Source: Mimachlamys varia
Lineage: Eukaryota > Mollusca > Bivalvia > Pectinida > Pectinidae
Direction: 5' to 3'
DNA: 64,000 nt
NCBI GenBank assembly: GCA_947623455.1
Contig: OX392545.1
Location: forward strand, 21,054,001 to 21,118,000
Part shown: positions 1-11,324 of the stretch, one piece after another
How the letters are laid out: every line of letters starts with the position of its first letter
How positions within the stretch are numbered: position 1 is the stretch's first letter
The notes under the pieces: model-generated
What the model was told of the DNA's origin: nothing
The model's database searches: none
The model's input: only the letters and a program-made list of their open reading frames with translations
Position numbers and translations under genes: made by a program

Positions 1-254
1 AGAATCTTGACAGTGAAATTTTGAGGCGACACAGCTTGCATAAACACATTTTTCCGTTTAGTCATTTCGTCACCAAAAAGTTCGTGCGGAATAATGTGAC
101 GAAATGGCTTGCTGCAAGATGACAGATCGTTGGAAAATTATTTTAGTGTTAAGTAAAGAGGCGACAAAGGTCATCTGGACGTGACCTCTGATAGGATGTT
201 GTCAGATCCTTGTAAAACGGAGTTGGAACAAGGATCTGTATTTTAATCAGATTG
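1..254 (+). mobile_element. Right part of a MULE-like inverted-repeat transposon (non-autonomous), cut by the window edge
   Basis: Matches the middle and right end of the 387-bp copy at 24132-24518 and ends in the family terminus TTTTAATCAGATTG. Just inside the end, GATCCTTGT and ACAAGGATC form a subterminal hairpin, as in the other copies. The left part lies outside the window. It is followed after two bases by an inverted left-end fragment (257-401), so the two are probably a compound or nested insertion. No coding capacity is seen. Confidence 0.8.
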
Positions 255-256
255 CC

Positions 257-401
257 TCAAGATTCTGAAAGTAGTAATTTGATTGGGTTATGCAAAAGGT
301 CATCTAAACATGACCCCCTATGGAAATTCCTCAGATCTTAACGCAGCAGAGAGAAGTTTACGGAACGGCGCGGGGATCAAGATATGATTTTAATTAGATT
401 G
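257..401 (-). mobile_element. Left-end fragment of the same inverted-repeat transposon, opposite orientation
   Basis: Reverse complement of the left end of the 24132 copy: it runs from the internal CAAGATTCTG motif outward through the segment complementary to CTCTCTGCTGCGTTAAGATC, and ends in ATTTTAATTAGATTG. It begins at the same internal motif at which the fragment 1-254 starts, as expected of a head-to-head compound. No target duplication can be tested because the left end is off the window. Confidence 0.75.
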
Positions 402-1630
402 TCGTAACCACGGCCCAATGGACGATCCATGCAAGGGGTGTCTAGGGGCATGCTGCAACCCGAGCAGTTTTAGATTCATTCATGAAGTTCATTGTTTAAG
501 CTGATATTTCAACTTCTTTTTTTGAAATCTATCAAAATTATATGTCTATATAGTCTTATTGGAAAAGAGGTGTTTTTATTATTATACTTTTTGCCTATTT
601 TTCCAGATACCAACAGTATGCACACTTGTTAATGCCTATGATAATTACAGTCAACAATAATGTCATCCATTCACAAAATTTAATACTGATTATTAAACAA
701 TATTGCTTCTGCTCATGATCTTACAATGTAATTCACAATAAATAGAGTATAAAACTTGTTGATTTACTACATAAGTATGACCATATTGCCTATGCCGCTC
801 GATAAAGAACTTTTCAGTGATATAATCTGTGAAAAGAATATGCACTTTAGTCAATATGACCACATTGGCAATGACACCCAGTAATTTTAAATTGAACAGT
901 TGAATACAGCTCCGCACGATTATATCATAATGTATATACGACCAAAGACCTTAGCAAAGTCTAGAAAATATTGCCACAAAACGATTCTAATTATGAAATT
1001 TGTTTATTCTTTGAACATGTCTCTGGTGATCAAACATCCCAGCATGACCACAAGAATTGCAGATGGAACAATGCACAAACGTCTCCTGTTTTAGAGGAAA
1101 CAAGGCAGTTATATGTCGCATGGTATTCCATGATATTGGCCTAGGACTGCAGATTTAGTTTTTGACACAAACGTAAGTTTGAGTCATTGGTATTACCCTG
1201 GGAGGTAGGCGACAAAATCTACGATGCCCTCTGGCGGACACTTCGTTTTGACCAATCACAACATTGCTCTACAGTAACTCCGTTATTTTATGCAGTAAAT
1301 ATATGTTAAAACTTGTTCAACTTCATGATAGAAAAAAAAGTTCAGTAAATTTGTTCTATCAAAAAAAATCAGCTTTTAGTTCGTAGTATTTTTGAAGCGA
1401 ACAGGACAACGATTGTCTTTTTTACATTTTCTCGTCTTGGCTCAAGCTACCATTGCCACTTCACAAACATATGTAATCGCAAAAGAAAATAGTTCCTTTT
1501 CTTGCTGACTGAAAAGTCACGCTTTCGTTTCGTAAAATATATGACAAAGCAATAGAACATCATTTACAAATTGCATGTTCAGAGTGATGTAATTTGGAAT
1601 TATTCTATCGAGGTTGCGTAACACATGTGC
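402..1630. other. No gene recognised
   Basis: AT-rich sequence. Open frames on either strand are at most 74 codons and show no recognisable domain or splice context. Nothing can be supported here. Confidence 0.6.
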
Positions 1631-1639
1631 GCGTTGCAT

Positions 1640-1760
1640 TTCCCGCGGAACGATATCCCCCTATCCGCTTTTCTCTGGCGCCATATTGCTGTTTACCTGT
1701 GACCCGGAAGAAAAATCTACTTTCCCTCAAGCTCTTTTGCATCATCGACATCTAGAAACG
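1640..1760 (+). promoter_or_regulatory. Possible promoter and untranslated first exon with splice donor
   Basis: A locally GC-richer stretch holds GGCGCCATATTG, an ETS/GABP-type motif CCGGAAG (about 1706), a pyrimidine run CTTTCCCTCAAG and a consensus splice donor (AAAC then GTAAGT at about 1759). This arrangement is typical of housekeeping promoters with a non-coding first exon. No ATG lies between the ETS motif and the donor. Whether transcription really starts here is inference. Confidence 0.3.
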
Positions 1761-1764
1761 TAAG

Positions 1765-3436
1765 TGTTGAATTTCTCGGTCTCATGTTACTAGACAGGTT
1801 ATAGATTTTTTGTAAGTTTCAACAGAATGTCGTTGTTATTTTGTACATTTGAAATCACCAATCCAGCATCCTTTTGTGTCCGCCATCTTTCAGTTATGTC
1901 AACAAAATAAAAGGAAGATAAGTAACCCTAGATCTCGGACTGTCAGATGTGTCGTTCTTTAAAATATGTACTTGCATATGATTTGTGAAGTTTGTATATA
2001 AAGACCCTGGTATAAAAGCGCGTCCCGTCAATATCACGGTGACGCCATACACAGTGCAGTACGCATAACACGATTGTTGTTTGTTTACAAGTTAAAAACG
2101 TAACGACTTTAGCCCTAATTCCCCACTCTATTGAGTTTCGAAATGTCAAATGGACTGCTGTATACTTACGATAGCCTTTTAGAACTATAGATTATATGCT
2201 TTTACAGAATGCATATCGGAAGTTTTCGCTTTTACCGTGGCTGTCAGTTTTAATTTGATCCTCTTCACGGATGGTCAAAGGGCAGTAACTCTTAAACAAC
2301 ATTTTGCAATAGAAATGAAGGAAGTGGTATTAATCGACTGATTGCTGAATTTAACCAAAGATATTAAAGGAAATGGAAATCATATATTCCCACTTTTAGA
2401 GTGTGTTTTGAACAACTTTTTGATTCATTTTTTTTATCCAGTTGCATGACAATTTGACAAAATTATGTCCACCATTTCATTTCAGTTAATAATATAAAAA
2501 GCTATGCAAAAAAAATTATAACAACAAAAAACATAATGTATTGATGTAATAGGAACAACTGTTATAACATTTCTTTAATAACATATTAGTCGTAATCTCG
2601 GACAATTTTGTAATACAAAAATAAACCGAAATTGATGGCTGTTGTTTTAGTTGTGGTATCGTTCTCTGTAGGAAATCATCTGCAGCTTGAGGATAACAAA
2701 TAATAACATGTAACATATTAGGTCTAGTAACATACTTTGACAATATATAACCACTTCTTAATATCAAATACATTTGGGTTGTAATATTTAATAAGACAGT
2801 TCAATGGTGAACTTCGCCGCTGTTCTTTTAACTTTTGCAAATTTTTCCCCCTGGATGATTGAATGTCTTAGACCTGTTCAGACTGTTTTTTGTCCGCCGT
2901 TTTCTTTTTAAAAATGTACATGTTGATAGGAATGATCTCCCATTAGGTGCATTCAAATGAAAAAACAAAAGGCGTGTTCGATCAGTACTTTTTTTTTACT
3001 GATGGTCAATTAAAATGAATGAAACACAATCGATTGTCGCAATCTGCAAGTGTAAATCGACTGATCAAAAAGTGATTATGACAACCCGGTTCATCGTAAA
3101 TGCATTTTTCTTTTGAAGGCCCAAAATACGTAACTTTCGGCAAAACTTGAGGCGAAAATCAAGCCTAATAGTAATAACTTATTATATTTATAGATTTAGT
3201 TAAGATTAAGTAATAACTGATATCAGCAATATTCAAGAGGAATTCTTATGCGGTTACCGGTACAGCAGCAGTTGAAACTCAGTATCTACATCGACCTAGA
3301 TTATGTGACAGATATGTTGTATGATGTAAACCATCGTTATATTACAAACCTGGTAATCTATATGAAATTAAATGGAAACATGTCTTTTCTGTCTTGTCTT
3401 CTGTATCAATTAATAATATTTTCATTTAATTTACAG
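1765..3436 (+). other. Possible intron region between putative exons; no gene recognised
   Basis: AT-rich. It holds several candidate acceptors (for example TGCTTTTACAG before 2208) and a 66-codon frame starting at ATG 3248 that matches nothing I know. The region ends in a clean acceptor, TTTAATTTACAG, at 3436. It is treated as intronic only because of the flanking donor and acceptor. Confidence 0.25.
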
Positions 3437-3797
3437 GTGACAAGTTGACAACAGCCATGGAACCACATTGAGAAAGAGCTTCGAGCTCGAGGGCGACAAC
3501 AAAATGAAATACAGAAATGCCAAATGGACAGTTTAAGAAATCCACAACTGTAACTTTTTCAGCAAACTTCATTATATAAAATTAATATTTACATTACTAG
3601 GAGCAATTCAGGAAAGTGTTACATAATCTGCCAATTTCATACTTGAACAAATTAATAGATAATGAAAGATGTTTGCATTCTTGAGATGATCTTGAGAAAT
3701 TGACAGATTCTGACATGAAAACAAAACTCTGATTTTAACTGTTACTTGATGTTATTTATTGCTAAATGTGAAAATAAAGTGTATGGTTCATGTATTG
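3437..3797 (+). other. Putative terminal exon with polyadenylation signal
   Basis: Follows a good acceptor (TTTAATTTACAG). It contains AATAAA at 3773-3778 followed by a GT-rich stretch, the normal layout of a 3' end. The coding frame is ambiguous. The frame open directly from the acceptor closes after about 10 codons (TGA at 3466-3468). Another frame has about 26 codons of plausible composition ending TAA at 3534-3536, but meets a stop just after the acceptor. I do not recognise the protein. Together with the donor near 1759 this could be a short gene of about 2.1 kb, or a non-coding transcript. Confidence 0.3.
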
Positions 3798-3880
3798 ATG
3801 TTGTTTGTTTCTTCAAAGTTATAGCCATTCATTTGAATTTATGAATTCTAAAAATAACATCATTATATATGCATCTTAAT

Positions 3881-4122
3881 TAAGTTGGTTTGGTTTATTT
3901 TGTTTTGCGTCCTGTTAACAGCCAGGTTCATTTAAGGACGTGCCAGGTTTTGAAGGTGGAGGAAAGCCTGAGTACCCGGAGAAAAACCACCAACCTATGG
4001 TCAGTACTAGTACTTGTACCTGGCAACTGCCCTACGTGGGATTTGAACTCGCAACCCAGAGGTGGAGGGCTAGTGGTAGAATGTTGGAACACCTTAATTA
4101 ACCCCAGGGCCACCACAGCCCC
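3881..4122 (-). mobile_element. tRNA-derived SINE with conserved core domain
   Basis: Read on the minus strand, it starts with a tRNA-like head: GGGGCTGTGGTGGCC, an A-box-like segment, then the B-box-like GAGTTCAAATCCC. The core follows, containing TTTTTCTCCGGGTACTC (resembling the Deu/Meta core of animal SINE superfamilies), and then a tail complementary to GCGTCCTGTTAACAGCC. A near-full-length copy. A related 5'-truncated copy lies at 34438-34628. The small ORFs across it are meaningless. Confidence 0.75.
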
Positions 4123-6050
4123 TTTCTTAATTATAAATAGTGATTATGTAATCTTATAACTATTTGCTAATAAATGTTGCAATGCAGACTGAATAGCATT
4201 TGGAGGGATGACTAGTCGGGAACGACTGGAGGCAGTGAAAAGAACACTACTGTTGAAAATAATTGGCTACTGGAATCACCCAGGCTGATTTTGGTATTCT
4301 GTGATTATTTCTTAAATATTTGACTTGTGCAAGTCTATGCAGCGGAAGGTGCCAAGACGTGATGTCATCATTCACTGTGTGACGTCATCCCAATGAAATT
4401 CATAGTTGTTTTCGTATTGAAAACAACTATAAAACAGTACAACACAAACACTTATTTGATCTGAAAACTGAAACAAACCCAAGGTTGTAAACAGTTTGGA
4501 AAAAGGGACTAATTCCTTTTAGTAAAATAAGTTTTGGTAAAAATGCCTCTGCCATATTGAATTGCCCTGTACCTAGTGCTTAATTTGAATCGCCTGTCTA
4601 TAAACTAGGATTCAGATCATTTTCTATAATATACTATGGACATATACTGGTCCAATTCGTTTGTGTCTTCAGTACTTTCAGTACTTTGATTAGTTCATTT
4701 GATTCGTTGAACCTTCTGGCATGTTTTGTGGATTGATGTGCAGCCATTGAATGTCACATGATGTGAAAGAATTCTAAAGGATATCGAATGCTTTCAATCA
4801 ACAAAACGCTTTACAATGCTTTCATTATCAGTGTTTAAGTACAACACAAGCCTTTTCATGACTATGACTTTGGGTACATTTGATTGACGCCAATTCTTGG
4901 TATGCTTGATATTAATCAACGAGTACGAGAACTTTATACAAAGCACAAATGCATCAAGAAATTCTTTCTATATAGCGTATTTTTTCCCAAACAAAGCGTA
5001 GAAGCGTAATTAGTCATCAATTAGCGTAAAAAATACGCCAAAAGCGTAGGGGTAAACAGGTCTGAAATATTATTCAATTCTAAAATTCAAAGCGTGCAGA
5101 TGTCAAAATATTTTTGTCATCCTAAACAACAGACATGATTCTTTTCAGCTAATAAGCTAAATTTGGCTGTTTTCATCTTTAAATAATTAAATATTAAAAG
5201 TCATATATTGACTTGAAATATACAAATGATATACCCGTTTTGGGGTTCGCAATTGTTTCTCAAAAAATCAGCTGTTTTTGTTTGGTGTAAAGTCATGCCT
5301 GAAAAATGCTATACTTGGTTAATGAAATCTTATTAAAGTTGTAATAAAGCTGATCTGAAGCGTCCATAAACATGACCTGTCAACATCACTCGGTCGGAGT
5401 GTTTGGCAGCCAAAACGCTTAACATAATCTGTATAGATAACGCTGTGACATCTGGGCGGGAAACCTGTCAACCGTGCAGCTGACAAAATAAAGGGGGCGT
5501 GACCACGAGGTGTCCGTGGAGACTATCACGTGACCGTCTGAGGGGCCGAGATGATTTTGTGTCCGTCACAACCCATACTTAATTAATTATAGTAGTGCTC
5601 CGGCCATCGTAATGTGGGTACATCGCCTTATCAATTATAGCCTACGGTCAAGTCTCGCGCCTAGCGCGCGACATAATAGCTGGTGTGTTCGCCCTTCATA
5701 TCGTCGGGATATTAGTCATACAGTTATCTAGGCGACTCGCTTCGGTAGCCAGCTGTTCGTAAATACACCCCCGATAATTACAAAGTCAAAGAAGGAGAAC
5801 GCAGATAGGTTATAGTTTAACCATGTTTTATTGGAAGTATTATTAAAATAAATGCAAAGGATTTCACACAACCTATAAACACTTCTAAAAGTGTTTCAAC
5901 ACTTTCTCACGAAGAACATTTGTAAGGAAACATGAGTTAAATTTATATAGTCAGAATGAAATATATTTCTCTCATATCTCGCCATGTTGGATAGAGGTTG
6001 CCCATGTAAGAAAGCTATGTAAGAAAAATCTATCTTAAAGAGCATATCAC
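4123..6050. other. No gene recognised
   Basis: Non-coding by inspection. There are CRE-like motifs near 4350-4390 (TGATGTCATCA, TGACGTCATCC) and a GC-richer stretch at about 5450-5770. No domain-bearing frame or convincing exon was seen. Confidence 0.5.
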
Positions 6051-6056
6051 GTGACG

Positions 6057-6096
6057 TGACGTCACATTGGCTGAACAATGACGTGACGTCACCAAT
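6057..6096. promoter_or_regulatory. Two perfect CRE motifs alternating with CCAAT boxes
   Basis: The palindrome TGACGTCA (CREB/ATF consensus) occurs at 6057-6064 and 6084-6091. ATTGG (reverse CCAAT) is at 6066-6070 and CCAAT at 6092-6096. Each CRE is preceded by a further ACG(T) half. The spacing resembles composite CRE/NF-Y promoters, but no gene start was identified beside it, so function is inference. Confidence 0.4.
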
Positions 6097-7025
6097 ACGG
6101 TAAATAATGACCAAATTAAAACATTTCACACAAAAATAACCATAAACACTAGAAAGGTGAGATTATTTTTTTTGCGCAAACTGAGTTTGAGTGTATAGGG
6201 TATGTTTAATCTCGCTGTCCAATTCATTTTCGTCAAAAAGTAGAAATTTTCAAAATGGTAGCCAGTCAAAAGGTATTTTCATGGTTTATAAGTTAATACG
6301 GGTAGTTAATATTAGAGCAAAAAAGTTATTTCATTACCAGGCATGTAAGATAGGGAAAGTCCACACGGGGTTTTCAAACTTGCCAAAACCTTCGGCAAGG
6401 TCTTAAAGCATATCTATTTATCAAATGTACCGATCGCCATTCAATAACGTCTTACTATATTTGTTTTGTATTTCTATGTCAAAGTAACGATGAAATGCGG
6501 GTGCTGCGCGCTCATGAAATAATATAAAAATATTAGCCACACGAGTGAAAAATATTTTGTATTACTGATGACACTGTTAGATATCCTCTATAATTGACAT
6601 ATTTTATGATACCGGGACAGGCTATCCCTGCCACAGAAAGAAGCTGCAATTCCTTTATAATCAAATACTATTTATCCAATATAAGTGTAATATTTCATCA
6701 TGGCACAAATATGGTATTACACTTGCAATGATCAATCTACGTACGAGTCCCGAGTCCAGTACTCATACAATTATGAAATGAATTCTTGAAATACTTCAAT
6801 TTAACATTGTGGGACCCATTATTTTCAGCAATGTGTACAAAAAGGACCCATGGAAATAAATTGTAAATTGACCGCTGCACTTGTGCTTTAACCATTAAGA
6901 TAATACGACTCTCAAAATCGTTGGAAAATATTTTGCACGCTAGAAAAATATCCTGCTTTGATTCAATGATCCCATGATTTTAAAAATGCCGAATGGAAAC
7001 TCCTGCAAGATCGGTATTTACATTT
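6097..7025. other. No gene recognised
   Basis: AT-rich sequence without recognisable coding or repeat structure beyond short homopolymers. Confidence 0.5.
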
Positions 7026-7029
7026 AAAA

Positions 7030-7645
7030 TTATCGTTATGATCAGTATTCGCATGGAATATTGGCGTTTTGATCAGTATTCATATTCATTGTATATTTAG
7101 TAATAAATACAGTTTTTTTGCACATCCATTATGGCGCCAAAACTACCAAACCGTGGTCGCCATCCACCATGCATTATTGATTCAGTAATGTACCCGATAA
7201 CCTGTATTGTTTATGACCAGTATCCACGTTTAATATTGGCCGTTAAAATCAATATTCACGTTTAATATTGGCCATTAAGATCAGTATTCACGTTTTGATA
7301 TTGTCGTTATGATAAGTATTCACATTTGATATTGTCGTTATGATCAGTATTCACATTTGATATTGTCGTTATGATCAGTATTCACATTTGATCGTATCGT
7401 TTTGATCAGTATTCACATTTGATATTGTCGTTATGATCAGTATTCACAATTGATATTGTCGTTATGATCAGTATTCACATTTGATATTGTCGTTATGATC
7501 AGTATTCACATTTGATATTGTCGTTATGATCAGTATTCACACTTGATATTTTCGTTATGATCAGTATTCACATTTGATAGTATCGTTTTGATCAGTATTC
7601 ACATTTGATATTGGCAGTATGATCAGTAATCACGTTTAATATCAG
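7030..7645 (+). repeat. 31-bp minisatellite
   Basis: Tandem units built around TGATCAGTATTCACATTTG plus ATATTGTCGTTA, period 31 bp. The dense part (about 7208-7640) has about 14 units, with near-identical copies in the centre and degenerate ones at the edges. Two diverged units lie at 7030-7090, separated from the rest by about 110 bp of unrelated sequence. The period is not a multiple of three, and no long frame results. Confidence 0.9.
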
Positions 7646-8798
7646 CATTCTGAAAAGATATTCAAGCGTTTTTAAGCCTTGCCGATTTGGGCAATGGGTT
7701 GTTTGATTTGTGTGGTCAAAGAAAAAGACTTGCTCTGAATATTCCATGCGTACGACGACTTCAGGTAATTGAAACCCTAGCCGCCTGCGTGGAATCCCGG
7801 AGTTACCACTCGACCAATTCGCCCATATTTTAGTTTACTTTGCTTAGTAGGAAAATCCTGACGACTTTCACAACCCTTTTACGTAAAAAAATACATTTTG
7901 AATATCGTGCTCATACGATAAACAGATCATTCCCTATGTGGCACGGTAAGCATAGGTGTGTTTGGTATAGGTGCACACAAACCGCTAGACAACTTTATTG
8001 CAATATTGTCTCCCTAGCGGGTTTTATCCTTCGTTATCAATATCATGATTTCTAACCTCTACCGACTGTCTTTATTTGTATTCGATTTGAGTATTTTCTT
8101 TATCTTTTCCTGATGCTGGTTTATTGTTCCTTGATTTGTGCCCGCCAGGAAGATCTCCTATTATTCGCCAACCATTATCTGTGATTCCCTGGTATAGTAC
8201 ACTGACCCCGGCGGTCGGAGATAATACACAGCGTGGCAACATCTTTCAACGCGACGTCTGCATCTGGATATAAAATGTCCGATAATTTAGTTGATGGAGT
8301 GGGGAACAGTTTACGTCCCGACGGAATAAACGCTTGTAAACGGTGATAATATTATTCCACTGAGATACAAATTATGTCTGCTGCTAATTATAAGGTCCTT
8401 GTGTCCAGTTTGCAATCCAAATGATTTTCGTTCTGGGGAGGAGGGTTGGTCCCACATTGATTTAGGCTCGGGATCAGTCATTACCGAGACCGTTTTAGAT
8501 TTTATTAGGCGTCGGATTCTAGCTTCCGGCTGTCTTCCGGTTCCTGGATATACATTATTGGTGTTTCCAAGTTTGGTATTGGTAAAGTGCGGAATGAAAC
8601 GGACTTTTACTATTATCTGGCTATGACTGTTGTGCAATGAAGACGAAGTGACAGACATGATTAATGATAACCAATAGATTAGTTTAATTATTACACACCT
8701 TCCGTTCAGATTTATAATTCGGAATCGTTGGTAACAGATTAATAGACTGTAAGCTATGATCGTGTATCGGTCGAATACATAGTTTACATGATGAAATA
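7646..8798. other. No gene recognised
   Basis: Contains a 115-codon frame on the minus strand (8311-8658) whose composition is not obviously repetitive. It has no motif I recognise and no splice or promoter support. I leave it uncalled. Confidence 0.4.
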
Positions 8799-8903
8799 CA
8801 ATCTGATTAAAATACAGATCCTTGTTCTCACTTCGTTTTACAAGGCAGCAGAGAGAAGTTTACGGAACGGCGCGGATATCAAGATATGATTTTAATCAGA
8901 TTG
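8799..8903 (-). mobile_element. Internally deleted copy of the inverted-repeat transposon (105 bp)
   Basis: Starts CAATCTGATTAAAAT and ends ATTTTAATCAGATTG. The right-end half (with TCCTTGTTCTCAC) is joined directly to the left-end half (GCAGAGAGAAGTTTACGG), so the interior is lost. It is flanked by the 9-bp near-perfect target duplication GATGAAATA (8790-8798) / GATGAAATG (8904-8912). Confidence 0.85.
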
Positions 8904-8964
8904 GATGAAATGAAACCTGTCTATTGATAAAATTATGTATTGTAATGTATTAACCATCATATAG

Positions 8965-9225
8965 GATAATCGGTATATATCCCAGCATTACCACAACAAC
9001 TTGTTCACCCGTTGTAAGTATAATGTATATATCAAAACACTTCAGCATGGCATTTCAACGGGATAGCACTATAAAATCGGCATCATATTTGCACTATTAC
9101 AAGCAGACAAGTACAACTGGCTACTGTCTCCACGTATGCATGCGTGCAAACAACACGCGAAGCACGTACTTATAAGACCCTAGCTGTTAATTGGGTGTAA
9201 AACAACCAAACCAAGCCAAGTCTTA
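8965..9225 (+). mobile_element. SINE-like interspersed repeat with shared tail
   Basis: Contains AGCACTATAAAATCGGCATC and ends with CCCTAGCTGTTAATTGGG followed by AACAACCAAACCAA. This tail is the one seen on the tRNA-SINE family (3881 copy in reverse, 34438 copy). A diverged relative of the body lies at 24660-25010. No tRNA head is evident, so the element may be 5' truncated. Confidence 0.55.
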
Positions 9226-10180
9226 CCAAATTCAGTTGACATTAGCAAAGACTATTATAAATGTTCTTGACCGATTGTTGACGTCATCATTTATATAACA
9301 TAAATATTACGCCGGATAGTACCGACTCTCCCCGGGAGATAGCTGTTCTATTAAGCAATTAATCATACACGATAACACATTTTCATATGTGAATGTTAGT
9401 TAATAATAACTAATTTCACATATATAATTGAATAATTTTGATGAGAGTAACAATTGAAAATGCAAGAGTTGAAGTGGACAAAATTAATTTCAACACAAGT
9501 GCGCTTCCATGAATGTGCCTGTGTGATGTTGATATTTATATTTCCTATGGATGCCAACAAAAACAGTTTTATGTTTAGATAAAAAAAGAATTTTCTTGTT
9601 GATTTTTTTGCGTAAAAACTAATCAAGTAAATGACTGCCAACGTTGTAACAATCCCAGCTATATATGTCAACAGCTCATTTACGCAGTTTCGGGTAAAGA
9701 ATCGACATGAAAAAAAAACCAGTGGTATTCAGAAACAGCTGTATTATGCAGTTTTAGCTCATTTTTTCGGCATACTGTATATATAACTAAATTTAAAAGG
9801 TAGAGTATATGTGTGCGTTACGGCATCTTCCATACTGATCATATGATGCGACCAATGTGTATATTCTTGGTCATGGATAATCCTGATAATATTCTCCTTC
9901 CATCCTCGCAACATATTATATCTAAATCATTTCACTCCGCAATTGCCGTGCATTCTACTAAGCATCGGCCTTCACATTATATTGCAGCTCTGATATAGAA
10001 CACTGAACACACATCAACCTCATCACACCCCGTATAGCATCACAAGAAAATCTTAAGAATGACGTAATATCTACTTGAATCGATATTCATATTTCTGTAA
10101 ACTGTTGATCTGATCAAACGATCTAAGCAGTGATATCCACATGTGTCATGTTATCTTTCGTTTGTTTTATATCGCTTCTT
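9226..10180. other. No gene recognised
   Basis: AT-rich, with short frames only (up to 91 codons, low complexity). Nothing supported. Confidence 0.5.
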
Positions 10181-10184
10181 TTTG

Positions 10185-10445
10185 CATACTTAATCTAGGT
10201 TACCTAGACTTGGAGTTCGGATTATGGTATTGTTGTAGCCCTTTGTCAGTATAATGTGACCGGGGGTGGGATGTTCTGCTGGTTGCTTTCTGCAATATGC
10301 TTCAGTGTGGTAGCACTTAAATCGGCAAAATATCCGGACTATTGCAAGAAGGCTTACACGAATATACCACAACCTACTAAATATACACACTCTCAACACA
10401 AACACCAACATCGCATACACGGGGAGGCCGTCAACAATCAACCAA
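10185..10445 (+). mobile_element. SINE-like interspersed repeat (reverse of the 51290-51490 repeat)
   Basis: The segment CAGTATAATGTGACCGGGGG through TGGTAGCACTTAAATCGGC and ATCCGGACTATTGCAAGAAG matches the reverse complement of 51380-51495. It is preceded (10200-10240) by a short piece matching the end of another dispersed family (GGAGTTCGGATTATGGTATT). Confidence 0.6.
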
Positions 10446-10469
10446 ACAACCCAAAATTATGGTTTTGTT

Positions 10470-11324
10470 AACGCTTTGGTTTTCTCCGTTTTTCTGTCAA
10501 TAAACACTAAAATAAGGTGTTTTGATCCAGGGCCCTTCAGGTCCAGAACTGATGTTCATTTCAAAATATAACCTATTGGAATGTAGTCTTAAGGCGTCGC
10601 CATTCCTTTCTGATTTGCTGTTGATTTTTGCACAAGTACGTAAACATGGCTAGCGTTGTCCACATGAGAAATCAATTAAGTTTGTCTCGCACAATCAATC
10701 GTGTTAGGGACATTCCGGAGTTATATGTGAGCTGGGGTTCGGCACGGAATTATAAAATAACTGTCCAAAACGAGTCCTGTGTTGTTAGGCGTTCAGCTTG
10801 GTGTATAATGAATGTCAATAGATTTGACATAAAACAGTCCTCTTGCGTGATTATTAGCGCTTGTGTCATTCGGAGACATAAATTGTAATCTAGAGGCTAG
10901 AGGTTCTCCGAATGTAACGGCTAACTTGTACTGATGAGGTAATGTTTGACACGCCAGATTGTGTTTTCGTCGCCAACAAAACAGGCCGTAAATATTTAAT
11001 GCACTTTGAACTTGATTGGCTATCCATTCTCGTTTTGATGTCCCAGTTGCACTTTCCTTTTTTTCTCGTTTTTTTATTCTTGTTTCGCGTTAAAAACATT
11101 CGATTCAACTGGTGTAACAATTTAATTGCTTTCACATTCAATATAACAACGGTCATTTATAGTGATAACACATTGAGCAGGACAAGTTGAATGTCTTCAG
11201 ACGGTTGTTCAGTCAATCACGACACGAGAGTCTGTAATTGTGTGTACTGCTAGCCCTGTCAACACGGCAAAAATAACAAGATCACAACAATCTTAAATCT
11301 TGCACTGTCAGGTTAATATCTTGG
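10470..11324. other. No gene recognised
   Basis: Includes an 86-codon plus-strand frame (10628-10888) and overlapping frames near 10.9-11.2 kb. None has a recognisable motif. Confidence 0.45.

Noticed and set aside
8311..8658. 115-codon minus-strand frame as a gene
   Set aside because: Non-repetitive and therefore tempting, but no recognisable motif, no splice sites and no promoter; could be chance in a stretch poor in stops.
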